A stretch of DNA of 64,000 nt. Source: Rheum nobile (lineage: Eukaryota > Streptophyta > Magnoliopsida > Caryophyllales > Polygonaceae). Both the position numbers and the translations under genes were made by a program. Location of the stretch: NCBI GenBank assembly GCA_027886185.1, contig WOAB01000127.1:1054001-1118000 (forward strand), read 5' to 3'. Below, piece by piece: positions 23,366 to 34,333 of the stretch (position 1 is the stretch's first letter; each line of letters opens with the position of its first letter). Below the pieces are notes generated by a model, which saw only the letters and a list, made by a program, of their open reading frames with translations, had not been told where the DNA came from and did not search any database.

Positions 23366-25465
23366 GGATCCCGTACAACACACTCTTACTGTGTGAAATG
23401 CGAAGCATTTTGCACCGTCGGATGTAGATAATCAACGACTGGTATAGAGGCGCGCTTCACCTGAAACCCAAATTAAGTGGAGGGCAATTTCGTCATTACG
23501 CGCGCTAGGTCTTTCTTCCTCCTCATTCTCCATGTTCATCTGTGCTGAGTTCTTCCTTCTCACGCGATATCTACTCTTTCATGATTCAATTCGTTGATTT
23601 TATACTAGATTTTACAAAATCGAACTAGATTGTTCAGTACAATCTGTATACGTTCATATTGGCTTCAAATTTTAGCTTTTTAGGGTGTGTTCTTCGTTTC
23701 CACCCTCCATGGATGCCGATACTGATTTGCTTCAAAAAGTTTTGAAATTTGATCGAGGTTTACTTGTAGGATTGATTGATTGTTTGCTTCTTCCATTGTG
23801 CAACGTCATTTTTATGCAGTATAATCAAATTTGTTGCTGGTTTTTTTATCGAACTACAAAATTCGCGTTTTGGTTTTTTGCCATTAACAGTCCATCCTTC
23901 TTCTTCTATATTGGTTTACGAATATGCACGCATTATGAACATAATCCTATTAATAATGAACATTATGGCATTAATAATGAACTTGACATGTTCTTTAATA
24001 TTTTGCTTAAATTGTCTATGTATTTCAGCATGTGCATCAACTTCGGTTGCTGATAGTTGTGACTTGTCTCATGATAATAGTGTCCAGAGTGTTGATGTGA
24101 CTAGAACCGATGAGCCTGATGTTAATGACTATTATGAAGTTTGAATTGTTGCAACGTCATGTTTTGTTACTAGAATCTCGGTTTTGTTGATGTTTTACAT
24201 CAAATAATCAGATTTTGATGTTCTAGATTGTAACATGAGTTTGAATTGTCTTTTGATCCAATGTCTTGTCTTTTGATTCCACTTTGTTGGATGAGTTTGA
24301 ATTGTTGTTAGTGGAGATGTATCATTACCAGCTTTGAGAACCTTTTGATTTAGTTAGGATAAATTAATTAAGTGATGCACACAAGGTGTTCGATTAAATA
24401 CCTGAGAGAGATATGTGAGTGCATGATATCTCTGTTTGTCTTGAAATATGCACTGATTATGAACCTCATGTGCTTAATTATGAACATTTCAGTTATATTT
24501 ATTAACCCGACATGCTTTTCGGCAGAAGTTGTAATTGATTGAATGGTTTTCTTGGTTGTGCTACTTATCTTCATTGATAATCTAAATTTGGCATCATTGT
24601 GTTAATCTAATGGATCGCTTTGATGCTATTTATTTTGGTTTTTCTTAGTTTTTTTTTTCCTTTTGTGTTTTAAAAGAAGCCCACAAGATGTTCGATGAAA
24701 TGTCCGAGAGAGATGGTGTGAGTTGGACATGGATGAATGTCCTGTACGGTTGACAATCAGTTTGTTTCACATTTATTTAGACATTTGACATGAAGAACCT
24801 GAGAGAGTGATGATAAATGCACAAAATGAAATGAACCACAATGAGATTAATATGAAAATCGTCATCAATATATATGAACATTATATGGCTATATATGAAC
24901 CTTAAAACATAAAATATGAACCTTTAGTTTATTTATCTGATGCTTGGAGTATCGAGAAAAAGATTGAGTTTTCAAAAGACTAAATATGAACTTTAGATGT
25001 TTATATATGAACACTGACATTTTAGATATGAACCATTACGTTTCTATTATTCCTAAAGCATTAAAATAATTATGAACCTTACGAGACTATATATGAACTT
25101 GAACATAATACATCTGAATCAAACTTGAACTTAGCTTTGTTGGAGTTTTAGTGGAGATTGAAAAGTAAGAAAATGTCTGTTAAAAATTGGGGCTTTGAGA
25201 AAGAGAAGGGGATAAAGGAGCTAGGAGAAAAAATCAATATTTGCTTTTGAAAGTGTCAGAGGGTTGTTTTGGGAAGAGAGGTTGATTTTTTTTATAAATT
25301 TACAAATTTGCCATCTTAAATGACTTAACCGGCGCACGTGTCATCAACTTTTGTTTTATCCAGCTTTTAATCATGTCCGTTCGTTATACAATCCAACGCT
25401 CCACATTACTTCACAAGTTGTACGTTAATAGCTAGTTACACCCGAAACGGAACCTATATAAATAT
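23366..25465. mobile_element. Second MULE-like element, strongly diverged ends
   Basis: The two ends share layout rather than long identity: left (about 23370-23500) has GTGTGAAATGCG, CGTCGGATGTA and GGGCAATTTCGTCATT; right, in complement (about 25330-25460), has GTGAAGTAATG, CGTTGGATTGTA and a GGCAAATTTGTAAATT counterpart. The right end shares GGAGCGTTGGATTG with the left end of the Pack-MULE at 20119, suggesting related families. The interior has a leader-like stretch (23500-23700), short frames (23685-24144) and an ATGAACC motif array. No transposase was recognised. Confidence 0.42.
23925..25110 (+). repeat. Array of ATGAAC(C/A) motifs
   Basis: About 15 copies of TATGAACC, ATGAACAT or ATGAACTT, all in plus orientation, in three clusters (23930-23990, 24450-24500 and 24850-25090). 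The motif matches that of the array at 15640-16365. Confidence 0.65.
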
Positions 25466-25636
25466 ATTTATTTCTATAAGTATATTTATACGTGTTGGTA
25501 ATTATTTAAGTTGTATTCACTCGATGTAAGGTTGATCTTGGGTGATTGGATTGAGTTTTGTATCAATGAGGTATGGGTCATGGTAGTGCGGTTCTTGAGG
25601 GCTCTTGGTAGTTTCGTCGCACCCTATTAGAGTGGC

Positions 25637-26114
25637 ATGTTGATTGCTCTCTTATGGCACAACGTCATGTAAAATGTGTCTTTTCTAACCCATATATGTA
25701 TCATACTCACCCCATACCAAGTCTTTTAGCTTTCCATGTTTGTTTGTCTCTCATTAATTTTAGTGGTGTTTGTTTTATTTTCACATCGGTTTGCTCGACA
25801 ACCGATTTACCAAACATGTCTGATATATCAAATCTTTACCTCATAAACAAAAACGTAGTCATCTTGAAATATTTATTTATTATCCTCCTTCATCTTTTAG
25901 GTAATTGTTCTATTTTGTTTTTAACTTTATTTTATTCTTTTTATTTCACGTGTATGATTTTGCACTACCATTGGTCTCTCACATTTATGCAACATTCTTC
26001 AGCGTTGATCTTTGTTGACCAGCATTGACTAGACGTTGACCGGTGTTGATTGAACGTTGACCAGCGTTGGCCGATTGTTTGATTGGTCAGTGCACCAAAG
26101 AGAGCAATCAACAT
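25637..26114. mobile_element. Foldback/MITE-like element
   Basis: Terminal inverted repeats CATGTTGATTGCTCTCTT at 25637 and AAGAGAGCAATCAACATG at 26097-26114 bound about 478 bp of AT-rich DNA. The repeat extends imperfectly inward (ATGGCAC against GTGCACC). No target duplication was identified. A 124-codon frame inside is hydrophobic and probably fortuitous. Confidence 0.55.
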
Positions 26115-26305
26115 GGTAAAGTAAAATGTGTACCATGTTATATATACTTATTTATAACATTGGTGCACTGAGTTACAAATAAGTATACATTGACCAGCAT
26201 AGAAGTTGTAGACCAAGTTTACAATTGGATAATTAGGTAAAGTATACTTATTTATAACATTGGTGCACTGACCAATCAAACAATCGGCCAACGCTGGTCA
26301 ACGTT
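26053..26305. repeat. 45-bp perfect inverted repeat
   Basis: The arms 26053-26097 and 26261-26305 are exact reverse complements over 45 bp (outer ends AACGTTGACCAGCGTTGG and CCAACGCTGGTCAACGTT), with a 163-bp spacer. A transcript would form a long hairpin. Further TTGACCAGC(A/G)TTG copies flank it. The left arm overlaps the right end of the foldback element at 25637-26114. Confidence 0.9.
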
Positions 26306-26950
26306 GACCAGCATTGGCGTATGAATGTGCATTAGAGTTACAAATAAGTATACATTGACATATGAATGTGCTCCATATTATAAATAAATGTGCACATAGT
26401 TTGATGTGCACCAGTGCCATACTAAAATGTGTACCATGTTATATATAAATGTGCACTAGAGTTACGAATAAGTGTGCACCAGCATATGAATGTGCATAAA
26501 ATTTTAAATAAATGTGCAAAGAGTTACAATAGTATAATTGTGCACCATGTTACAAAAAAAATGTGCACAATGTTACAAATAAATATGCACCAGATTTGGA
26601 TGTGCATCACTGGATCCTGAAATGTGCACCTTGTCCGCACATTCGCACATAAACACTTGTCCGAACCAAAACAATCCCCTACATATATATAAGGTATTGT
26701 CCAAATAAGGAGAGTTCTTACGGTCAAAGCCGGTAAACAACCAGTAAGTGATCAGTCAACATTGAAGACCGGTGGGTCAATGTTGGAGATAAATGTCCAC
26801 CACCTATATTGGACTCTGGCACCACTTACATTTTGGTGTACAAATGTACATCATAGTGAGTAACACCCCGAACTTGAGATTGACTTATAAAGAATGAATG
26901 ATACCCATATTAACAAGAACTCTTCCTTTTCAGGGTTCAAGTGAGGACAA

Positions 26951-27030
26951 AGAACTCTAAAGTTAAACGTGTTAGGACGGGAGCAGTACTAGGATGAGTG
27001 ACCTACTGAAAGGTCCTCACGTTGGCATGG
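26951..27030 (+). promoter_or_regulatory. 5S rRNA-like segment in Cassandra LTR 1
   Basis: AGAACTCTAAAGTTAAACGT followed by GTACTAGGATGAGTGACC parallels the 5S rRNA gene with its internal Pol III control region. Several conserved bases are changed, more than in LTR 2. Confidence 0.82.
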
Positions 27031-27269
27031 GACGACGCTTCTAAGGCCTCGGGTATTACAAATCATATCATAGCCGACTTTGGGTTACAGTGGACTTGGC
27101 CTGGATGGCGGTCACTCGACCTAGAGGGTGGTCTTTGGGCCTTGACGAGGAAGTCAAGGGTTTAAGTGAGGGAGTTTATAACACCCCGGACTTGAGATTG
27201 TTTTATAGGGATTGAAGTGCTACCCATGTTAACAAGAGATCTTCCTTTTCAGAGTTTGAGTGAGGACAA

Positions 27270-27353
27270 AGAACTCTGAAGCTAAGCGTGATAGGGCGGG
27301 TGTTGTACAAGGATGGGTGACCTCCTAGAAAGTCCTTGTGTTGGCATGGGTTG
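27270..27353 (+). promoter_or_regulatory. 5S rRNA-like segment in Cassandra LTR 2
   Basis: AGAACTCTGAAGCTAAGCGTG and GTACAAGGATGGGTGACC match the box A and box C regions of plant 5S rRNA genes closely. In this family the segment can be transcribed by RNA polymerase III; whether this copy is active is unknown. Confidence 0.85.
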
Positions 27354-27443
27354 TCGCTTCTAGGTCACGGACCTTACACAATCGTGTAATGCGATGCACA
27401 AATGTTCACCACAGTACACATGAATGTGCATAACTGTATATAA

Positions 27444-27763
27444 GAGTGTGTTTGGATCATCATTTAAACAAATTCAACTAGTTACTAGTTAAAGAAATAT
27501 AAAAAGTTATGTATGTAAGGCAAAATCAACTAGCCACTAGTTGATTAACTAGTTTAAGTGAGTAACTAAAAAGAAAAGGGTTTTAGTAGTTGTTTTATGT
27601 AAATTGCCAAAAATTTGAGATATAAAAATTAGTTTTCTTTTTTTTCAAACATTATAAAATAGAAATTATAACTAGTTAAAACTCATCTTTATTAGATATT
27701 GTAACTAATTAAAATAGAAATTGTAATTAGTTAAACTAGTTTTTAATATCCAAACACATTTTA
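27444..27763. mobile_element. MITE with GTGTTTGGAT ends
   Basis: The left end GAGTGTGTTTGGATCATC pairs with the right end ATCCAAACACATTT in inverted orientation (10-bp core). The interior is rich in ACTAGTTACTAGTT palindromes. TAA to the left and TAG to the right could be a decayed TWA target site, which would suit a PIF/Harbinger MITE. Confidence 0.55.
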
Positions 27764-27898
27764 GTGATTTTTAAAGCTTCAACTCATACTTTACCTAATT
27801 ATCCAATTGTAAACTTGGTCTACAACTTCTAGGCAATCCGTACATCAAAACACACCCTCAACTTGCATCAGCATTCGCAGGTTTAGAAAGTGTGAGAT

Positions 27899-28811
27899 TG
27901 TTAGTGTTCTACTCTAAAGGTCTAGGACCTTCATATGGAATGCAACAATAAAGTAAAGCAGAAAGAGATGACTATTTTAACGCGAGTACTTAGAGTGGGA
28001 ACCCCAACTAACCAACCAGTTAATTAGGGAAAAACCATTGCCTTCAAGCTTCACATTTGAAGGATTTAGAGTAAGTGTACTTATCTTATTGATTTCTAGA
28101 GCAATTACAATGACGACCTTGATGTTAACTCTAGACTTTACACCTAGATTAACTATCTTTTACCACTTGTAACTTGCTCTCACTCTCAAAGATACAGAAG
28201 ACTTGAACTCCTCCATTTTTTTCTCTTAGTTTTTTCTCTGATCTTGAATCTCTCTCTAAGTGAAATCCCTCCACTTATATAGACATTACAACCAACCAAC
28301 CAACACTTGGGTAATTCCTCTTCTCCAAGTTTGCCATATTTGTCTTCATCTTCAGCGCATGCTTTTGAGTGCATACAGCTTCAAACGCTTCTAACGGCCA
28401 GTGCTCAAAATAGTCAGTTTATCTTCTTTCTTTAAGCATGTCCTGACTCTGTCAATTCCTTGATCATGTCTCTTATACGAATTGAGGCACACCACTTGTG
28501 TACAACCTGGAGAACACAACTCTTGTAATAGTTGACCTAGTTGGTTACAAAAATATCTCTTGTACTTGTTGTCTTATGCTCCAGTTATCTTGTATAGACA
28601 ACCTTTGCATCTTCGAAGACTTGTACCTTCAAAGCACATGCTCGTTCTCTCGATCACTCTGTTGATCTCGATGAATGATCTCAACATTCTTCTGAAAGAC
28701 ATTTACATGTAATCATAGTAACAAGTCCTATATCTTTCCATGAAACACTTAACACACATTAAGCTTGGAGGTTTGGAACCAATAAAACATCAACACTTGG
28801 ATTCCAAAACA
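27899..28811 (-). repeat. Diverged copia LTR
   Basis: Similar along its length to the LTR at 50672-51487, in the same orientation: both share 'CTTAGAGTGG', 'CATTTGAAGGATTTAGA' and 'CTTATTGAT' in order and end near GGATTCCAA(AA)CA. They are too diverged for a typical LTR pair. It may be a solo LTR of a related element, or the 3' LTR of the minus-strand copia to its right. No PBS, polypurine tract or target duplication was seen beside it. Confidence 0.6.
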
Positions 28812-29439
28812 TAGTCTCAAATCCAGTAGAACAATCTCTCAAGTTGAAATCTTTGATGGAGGAAAACAATTAGGTTTAGGCATATATGAAAAGTTGCCAA
28901 AGATCCCTAACAAACACCCTCATAATAAAGAATTTATACATAGAAATAAAAGGTTTCCTAAACTAACAAATCCGAAAAGATGATAAGTTGTGCATGGTCT
29001 TCACCTTGGTCCGTGCGAAAAAACGTACGGTCCAACACACAGACTAACAAGGCATACAAAGAGGAATGCACGGTATGTGCAAAAAATGCATGGTCTAACA
29101 AAGAAAACATAGGAGAACGCACAGTCAATGTGTTTAGGCACATGGACTGGTTTAGGACCGTGCTCGAACAAAATCACCGACTGTACAAATAACGCATCGA
29201 TTGCACGGCATGTGCACTGAATTGTACGAACTTAGCCTTTATACACAAACATCATGCACTAGAGTGCACAACTTTCAAGGGATTTAAGCGTAGAGTGCAC
29301 AACATTTAAAATGATTTGCTTTGAGAGTTCACAACCTTCAAATGGGTTTGTGCAACTCTCACTTTAAGATGCATGAACTAACCTAAACTACAACACAAAT
29401 GCATGTCCTAAATATATATAAAATAGATGTTATCATCCA
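28812..29439. other. Unassigned DNA with GTGCAC-type short motifs
   Basis: No gene seen. Scattered GCACGGT, ATGCATGG and GAGTGCACAAC motifs recall the iterated arrays elsewhere in the window but are too sparse to define one. Confidence 0.4.
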
Positions 29440-30440
29440 CGTACAGATTCTCCCATTTCTGAACTTTCAGCAGGTTCAGCACCTCTTCTAACATATACGA
29501 GAAGCTTGTGGTCCATCACCAAACCCTTAGCAAACTCTTGATCGGTGATGCCTATCACCTCTAGTTATATCTTCACAATGGTGACCTTTTTGTCAAATTT
29601 TCCTTCTCTTTTCCTTGCGGTAGGGGCTCATCTTTTCTTTCTTGACCCTAGAGGGTATACATCCTCCACCTTCATATTCCTCTTTTTCAGCATAGGAGAG
29701 TGTACTACCCTTCTTGGGTTGGATGTGAGCCTTCTAGTAAGTCGACTTGGAGGTCACTAACTTCGCCAACTCTTTCGGCGTCACATCCTCAAAGTTCAAC
29801 AGTGATTGTAGATCCTTCACTAACGAAGCCGCTCTAAAGGCCAAGTCCCCTTTGGACTTCCTCAGCATCACATCATCCTTCTCAATCTCCATCTTAAGGT
29901 ACTTCTGTTTCTGTTCCTCCTTCTTCTATAGGTCATACACCACCTGTTGAACTAGCTTGCTCACTGCTTCCATGGAGGCTTCCAACTTCTCCTCTTGTTT
30001 TTATCTAGTCCGTAGATGCTGGCAGCGTCAACACATTGTTCTCAACAAGGATTACTTCTTTGGAAAAGTGCTCTACAAGACTATGTTTCTCCTCTATCTC
30101 AAAGAGGCTTTTCTGGGGATGCCACTACTTCAGCGGCAACATCACCTGCGGCTAGGGGTTGTGGCGGTAGATTGATTCTTTTGTGGGGTGGATGGGTTGG
30201 ATTCTTTGTGAAAGGAGGTCTTTTTGAAGGATTTTTTGATTTTCGCTAGGGCATCTCCACCCATAAAGTCTTCAAGCTTTCTGGCAAGGGTGGTGCGGCT
30301 TTCGCTACCATTGATGGTGATATCAAGTTTAGGGGTTAATAGTTGGAGGTCAATGATGTTGGTGGAGTTAGGGTTTGAGAAAGTTGAGAGCTTGTGAAAT
30401 GAGAGGGAGATTTGATAGATTAAGAGATTTTAGAGAGAGA
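29440..30440 (-). pseudogene. Degenerate gene of unknown function
   Basis: On the minus strand a CT-rich leader (rc of about 30375-30465, with a CTCTCTCTC run) precedes a Pro/Ala/Lys-rich N-terminus starting near 30302. Separate frame segments then encode a coiled-coil-like stretch ('EEKLEASMEAVSKLVQQVVY', then 'KYLKMEIEKDDVMLRKSKGD', 'LLNFEDVTPKELAKLV') and a tail ('GITDQEFAKGLVMDHKLLVY'). In-frame TAGs (for example in 'DL*KKEEQ' near 29931) and frame changes break it. The amino-acid pattern is clearly coding. I do not recognise the family; it could be a transposon accessory gene or a decayed host gene. Confidence 0.5.
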
Positions 30441-31149
30441 GAGAGAGTAGAGAAATATCGGTACTTGCCTCAATCTTGTTTTCCTCCTTAAGTAGGCAGT
30501 TGTGAAAGATCTTCGATCTTTAATCCTGGTAATCATGATTATCAATAAAATCTCCCCAAACCATATCAAATATGCTCCAATATTCACCTGCTAATCCTCT
30601 CCCTTATCCTCTTCCAACCACTTCTTATAAAGCAATCAAAATCTGTAAAGGACGCACTACCTGGAGACGGTGTGTCCCATCAGAATACAGTTTCTCCTTT
30701 CAGCGACACTTCTAGCTGTTGCAGACTATTATCCATTGTGTTCCATTACCTTTCCGAATAAGTTTAGTGTGCCTAGTTGGGAGTCGTGTACCAGTGGTAG
30801 AACCAATAATATCAAGAACAAATAATATATTAAACACGGAAACTACATTTTTTATCAAGAAAAATAATCCTAGTTGTAGATGACATAAGGTGGTTGATAC
30901 GGGTATTCACACATGATAGGATCGGATAAACATTAAAAGCCACTATCATTTGGGCTTATATTGAGGGTGCAATACATCAAGTTGATCCTTTGGGGCTTGA
31001 ATTAAAGGTTTCATGTAAAAATCAATGCAATACTCTTGTAATCACATAGTTTTGTAATAAAGAAGTAAGCACATATAAGGTTGGGAACCAAAAGAGATTA
31101 AATCACAAAACATGTCTTCAATTCTATAAGCAAGTCGATGTTCCACCTA
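30441..31149. other. Unassigned DNA left of copia RNase H
   Basis: This is where the 3' untranslated region and 3' LTR of the minus-strand copia would be expected. I see no sequence like the 50672-51487 LTR here, so the 3' end appears deleted or replaced. Confidence 0.4.
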
Positions 31150-32463
31150 GGACTAATATTAAATTCTAGTCAGTCATTGAGGGTACCATACCTGAGATGA
31201 CTAATATTCGAGTGCGATCATACCAAGCTCCATGCAAAATTGTTCAAATGATTTTATGTTGATGGGCTTGGTAAAGATATCCACAATTTGATAAATTGTT
31301 CTACAAAATCAATAGAACCAAGACCCTCTTCCACACAATCTCGTAAAAAATGATGTCTTATCTCAATATATTTAGTCCTTGAGTGTTACTCTGGATTTTT
31401 AGAGATATTAATAGCACTAATATTGTCACAAAATATAGGAGCATTACCATAGAGTGTTTCGTAGTCGATAAGTTATTGTTTCAGCCTAATGTTTTTGGTG
31501 TAACAAGTTGCGGAGGCTATATACTATGCCTTGGTGGTCGATAACATCACATAGTTCTTCTTCTTTGAACCCCCGATAAACAAGACATAGACTCAGGAAT
31601 TGATCCGTTCCAGAGGTATTCTTAAGATCAACCTTGTTCCTTGCAAAGTCTGCATCCGTGTATCCCACCAAATTGATGTCAAATCCCTTTGGACACGAAA
31701 GACTAAGGTTATCAGACCCCTTAAGATATCATAGAATTTGTTTCACTGCCTTTAGGTGTGTGTCCCTCGGATCTTCCTAAAAGTGAGCACACAAACACAC
31801 ACTATACATAATTGTCACGTCTACTAGAAGTGAGATAGAGTAACGAACCTACTATTCCACAAGCTTGTTTCAAGACATAATGCCATGTCCATGACATATA
31901 CGTGATCATGGTGAAAAGAATATTCAAATCCAGGTGTCATCTTGACATAGACCTCTTCCTTTAGAATGACATTGAGGAAGGCGGTCTTGACGTCCATTTG
32001 TTGCAATTTAAACCATGTTGAGCAACATAAGGAATTAATAAACGAACAACCTTTAACATTGCATATGTCTCATCATAGTCGATGCCCTCTTGTTGATTTT
32101 AAGCCTTCACAATCAGTTTGGCTTTGTTACTTGACCCTTGTCGTCAAGTTTGTTTCGGAAGACCGGCCCACTTTATGCCTCTTCATTGTTCTATTTGAAG
32201 GTCTTGGAACTAGATGGCACACCTTGTTCCTATGAAACTGATGAAATTCTTCTTGCATTGCTCTTTAGTCTGAACCAATCGGGGTCATTAAGAGCTCCAC
32301 TTATAGCTTTTGGTCCTAACATAGATGGGAAAGCATTAAAAGCAAAATCGTTTTGACGAGTGGTTGTACTACCTTTTTGAAATCAATGATGATGTTGGTG
32401 ATTGGATGATCTTTCCGTTATTGATAGTTTTGTATAGGTAGCTGGGTAAGACCGAAGTCGCCA
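31150..32463 (-). pseudogene. Copia reverse transcriptase and RNase H, decayed
   Basis: Fragments on the minus strand: 'EEFHQFHRNKVCHLVPRP' (near 32240), 'QQMDVKTAFLN' with 'EEVYVKMTPGF' (near 31950), then 'VGYTDADFA' (near 31655) and 'SRTKYIEIRHHFLRD' (near 31350) of RNase H. The catalytic YVDD box is not visible, so the central RT appears partly deleted. Several stops and frame changes separate the fragments. Confidence 0.85.
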
Positions 32464-32465
32464 TA

Positions 32466-32762
32466 TCCTGAATTCTAAGTGTTTGTACCAACACCATCTG
32501 ACCTCATTGGAGTACTAATATCACATGTCTCTGCAGTAACAATACCTTCATCATCAGTTTATCTCCTGAATTCTAAGTGTTTGCACCAACACCATCTGAC
32601 CTCATTGGAGTACTAATATCACATGTCTCTGCAGTAATAATACCTTCATCATCAGTTTCATCTCCTGAATTCTAAGTGTTTGCACCAACACCATCTGACC
32701 TCATTGGAGTACTAATATCACATGTCTCTGCTGTACCAATACCTTCATCACATTCTTGTTTC
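32466..32762 (-). repeat. Three tandem 98-99-bp copies in decayed pol
   Basis: Copies start at 32466, 32564 and 32663 with TCCTGAATTCTAAGTG. They differ at only a few bases. On the minus strand each would encode 'CDISTPMRSDGVGANT' followed by a TAG, so all three carry the same stop codon. The repeat sits in the linker between integrase and RT. Confidence 0.92.
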
Positions 32763-32763
32763 C

Positions 32764-33745
32764 CTTGAGAGTTGTCGTCCTCTACATCAAGTTTCATCCC
32801 CCCTTGATTTGGACACGGGGGTTCATGACTCTCCAATAAAGGTGGACCACTCTTTGAAGGAATTTGGGGGTCTGCATCCTCTTCACTCCTTAGTTCCATA
32901 GAAAAATCTTAATCTTCATCATTTTGGTCTTAAAGGGAAGTGCCAGTCATTGTCGCCTCATCAGAGATGACATGTATGCTCTCCTCCACCTTCTTGGTTC
33001 TCTTGTTGTAGACTTTTTACGTTTCCTTGTGCAATGATTACTCATAAATGTTGCTTTATCACTTCTTAAAAATCAAACTTTTCTAAGTTGTCATTTCCAT
33101 GTTGTGAACGAAGAACTTGCATCCAAAATATCAAATATGTTTGAGGTTTGGATTTCTTCCCTCGAATAACTCATATGGAGTCTTGCCAAGTAGTGGGTGT
33201 ATTGTTTCCCTATTGAGCGCGAAGAAAGAAGCGTTGAGCGCCCTAGCCCAAAAGTTCCCTGGAAGACCGCTTATAATTAGCAGGGTACGGAACATGTCTT
33301 TCAACTTCTTGTTCTTTTATTCCATTAGTCCATTATGTTGAAGCGTACTTGGAGTTGAGAAATTGTGAGTTACTCTATGTTCTCTGTAGAAATTGAGGAA
33401 GTGCATATTATAAAATTCAATCCCATGATCTAAGTGTACGTATGGCAACCAATGAAGTTCCAAGCTTCCTCTTTGTAACCTTCAATAGGCTTCAAATCCT
33501 AAAAAAGTCTCATCCTTTGAAGATAAAAACAAGGTCCAAGTATATCTAGAGTAGGCGTCAACTATCACAAAGACATTGATTGCCACCCCGACTCTTAATC
33601 CTCATTGGACCATATAAATCTATATGAACAAGTTTTAAAGGACGAGAAGTACTAACATCCTTTTTAGACCTAAAGGAGAACCTTATCTACTTACCTTTAA
33701 CACAAGCATCACATACTTCATCATGATGCGAGTAAATCTTAAGTA
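32764..33745 (-). pseudogene. Copia integrase region, decayed
   Basis: Minus-strand fragments include the pre-integrase 'CDACVKGK*IRFSFRSKK' near 33705-33650 (a TAG replaces one residue), 'LKLVHIDLYGPMRI' near 33620, and 'VFVIVDAYSRYTWTLFLSSK' near 33570 with the first catalytic Asp. 'LFEGRNPNLKHI'-like sequence near 33150 marks the integrase C-terminal part. A frameshift separates 'GPMRI' from the core. Confidence 0.85.
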
Positions 33746-34332
33746 GACCCACCATTAGGTCTTATCAATGAAATTTGCTCAGAATATGGAGGCTTGCATG
33801 CTCAAAGCACTTGTGCTGGACGTCGATGGTGTCAAAAACTGTAGTGAGACATAGTTTCCCATCAAGCATAAAGTTTGGATCCACTTTGTAGACATTATTC
33901 TCACAAATCCCCTTCAACGGGTTCTTGCATGTACTTACTTCCTCAACTTAACAATCATCAATAGTAAAAACAACCTTGTTCATTCTATTATCATACAATT
34001 GAGCTACACTCAAAATAACAAGCTTCATATTGTCAACAATATTAACAATATCCACATATAGAAGGTCAAAGTTACATACCTTCACTTGTCAAATACTTCA
34101 GCCTAACCACAATGCCAACAAACTCTATGACACTTCACATACTTGCTTTGATCTGGCCATATGAGTTTATTGACTTCCTCAGCTTGAAAGTCGATTTGTG
34201 AAGGTTGAGTACCTTTTCCTTGTTTCTGACCCAAGTATCGGTTCTTATTCCTTTTGGTTGAAGTCTTTACACAAGTCTTAGGAGGACACACACAGTTCCC
34301 TTTGGTTATAAGATTACATAGTAAAACTTAGC
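33746..34332 (-). pseudogene. Copia gag C-terminus/protease region, decayed
   Basis: A knuckle-like 'YVKCHRVCWHCG' occurs near 34110 before a stop. The upstream stretch is Lys/Gln-rich. No intact protease D-S/T-G motif was found. The region ends at the GGA/poly-G tract at 34334. Confidence 0.55.
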
Positions 34333-34333
34333 G

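Larger units (their letters stand above)
26859..27378 (+). mobile_element. Cassandra TRIM retrotransposon
   Basis: Two 202-bp LTRs (26859-27060 and 27177-27378) flank a 116-bp internal region. The LTRs begin with degraded forms of TGTAACACCCCG and end ATTACA/CTTACA. The internal region starts with a decayed initiator-tRNA-Met PBS (TCATATCATAGCC against TGGTATCAGAGCC) and ends in a purine-rich tract before the second LTR. Each LTR contains a segment matching the 3' two-thirds of plant 5S rRNA, the hallmark of Cassandra elements. There is no coding capacity. The LTRs differ at many sites and the flanking duplication is not recognisable, so the copy is old. Confidence 0.9.
26100..27440 (+). repeat. 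Array of TGTGCACC motifs, split by Cassandra
   Basis: About 20 copies of TGTGCAC(C) or near variants (ATGTGCATAA, TGTGTACC), mostly in plus orientation at 15-40 bp spacing. They run from 26125 to 26640 and resume at 26830-26855 and 27390-27440 on either side of the Cassandra insertion, so the array is older than that insertion. Confidence 0.7.
26200..27831. repeat. 46-bp perfect inverted repeat, long spacing
   Basis: The segment 26200-26245 (starting TAGAAGTTGTAGACC) is the exact reverse complement of 27786-27831 (ending GGTCTACAACTTCTA). The left arm lies inside the spacer of the shorter inverted repeat at 26053-26305. Between the arms lie the TGTGCAC array, the Cassandra element and a MITE. 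Confidence 0.9.

Noticed and set aside
23685..24144. Two overlapping 122-codon frames as a membrane protein gene
   Set aside because: Hydrophobicity follows from T-rich AT-biased DNA; the frames overlap, contain the ATGAAC motif array and show no domain.
26951..27353. Two tandem 5S rRNA genes
   Set aside because: The 5' third of 5S rRNA is missing, and the segments lie within matching 202-bp LTRs with PBS and PPT between them, so this is Cassandra.
27899..28811. Calling this LTR the definite 3' LTR of the copia at 31150-51487
   Set aside because: Too diverged from 50672-51487, no PPT beside it and 2.3 kb of unrelated DNA between; left open.
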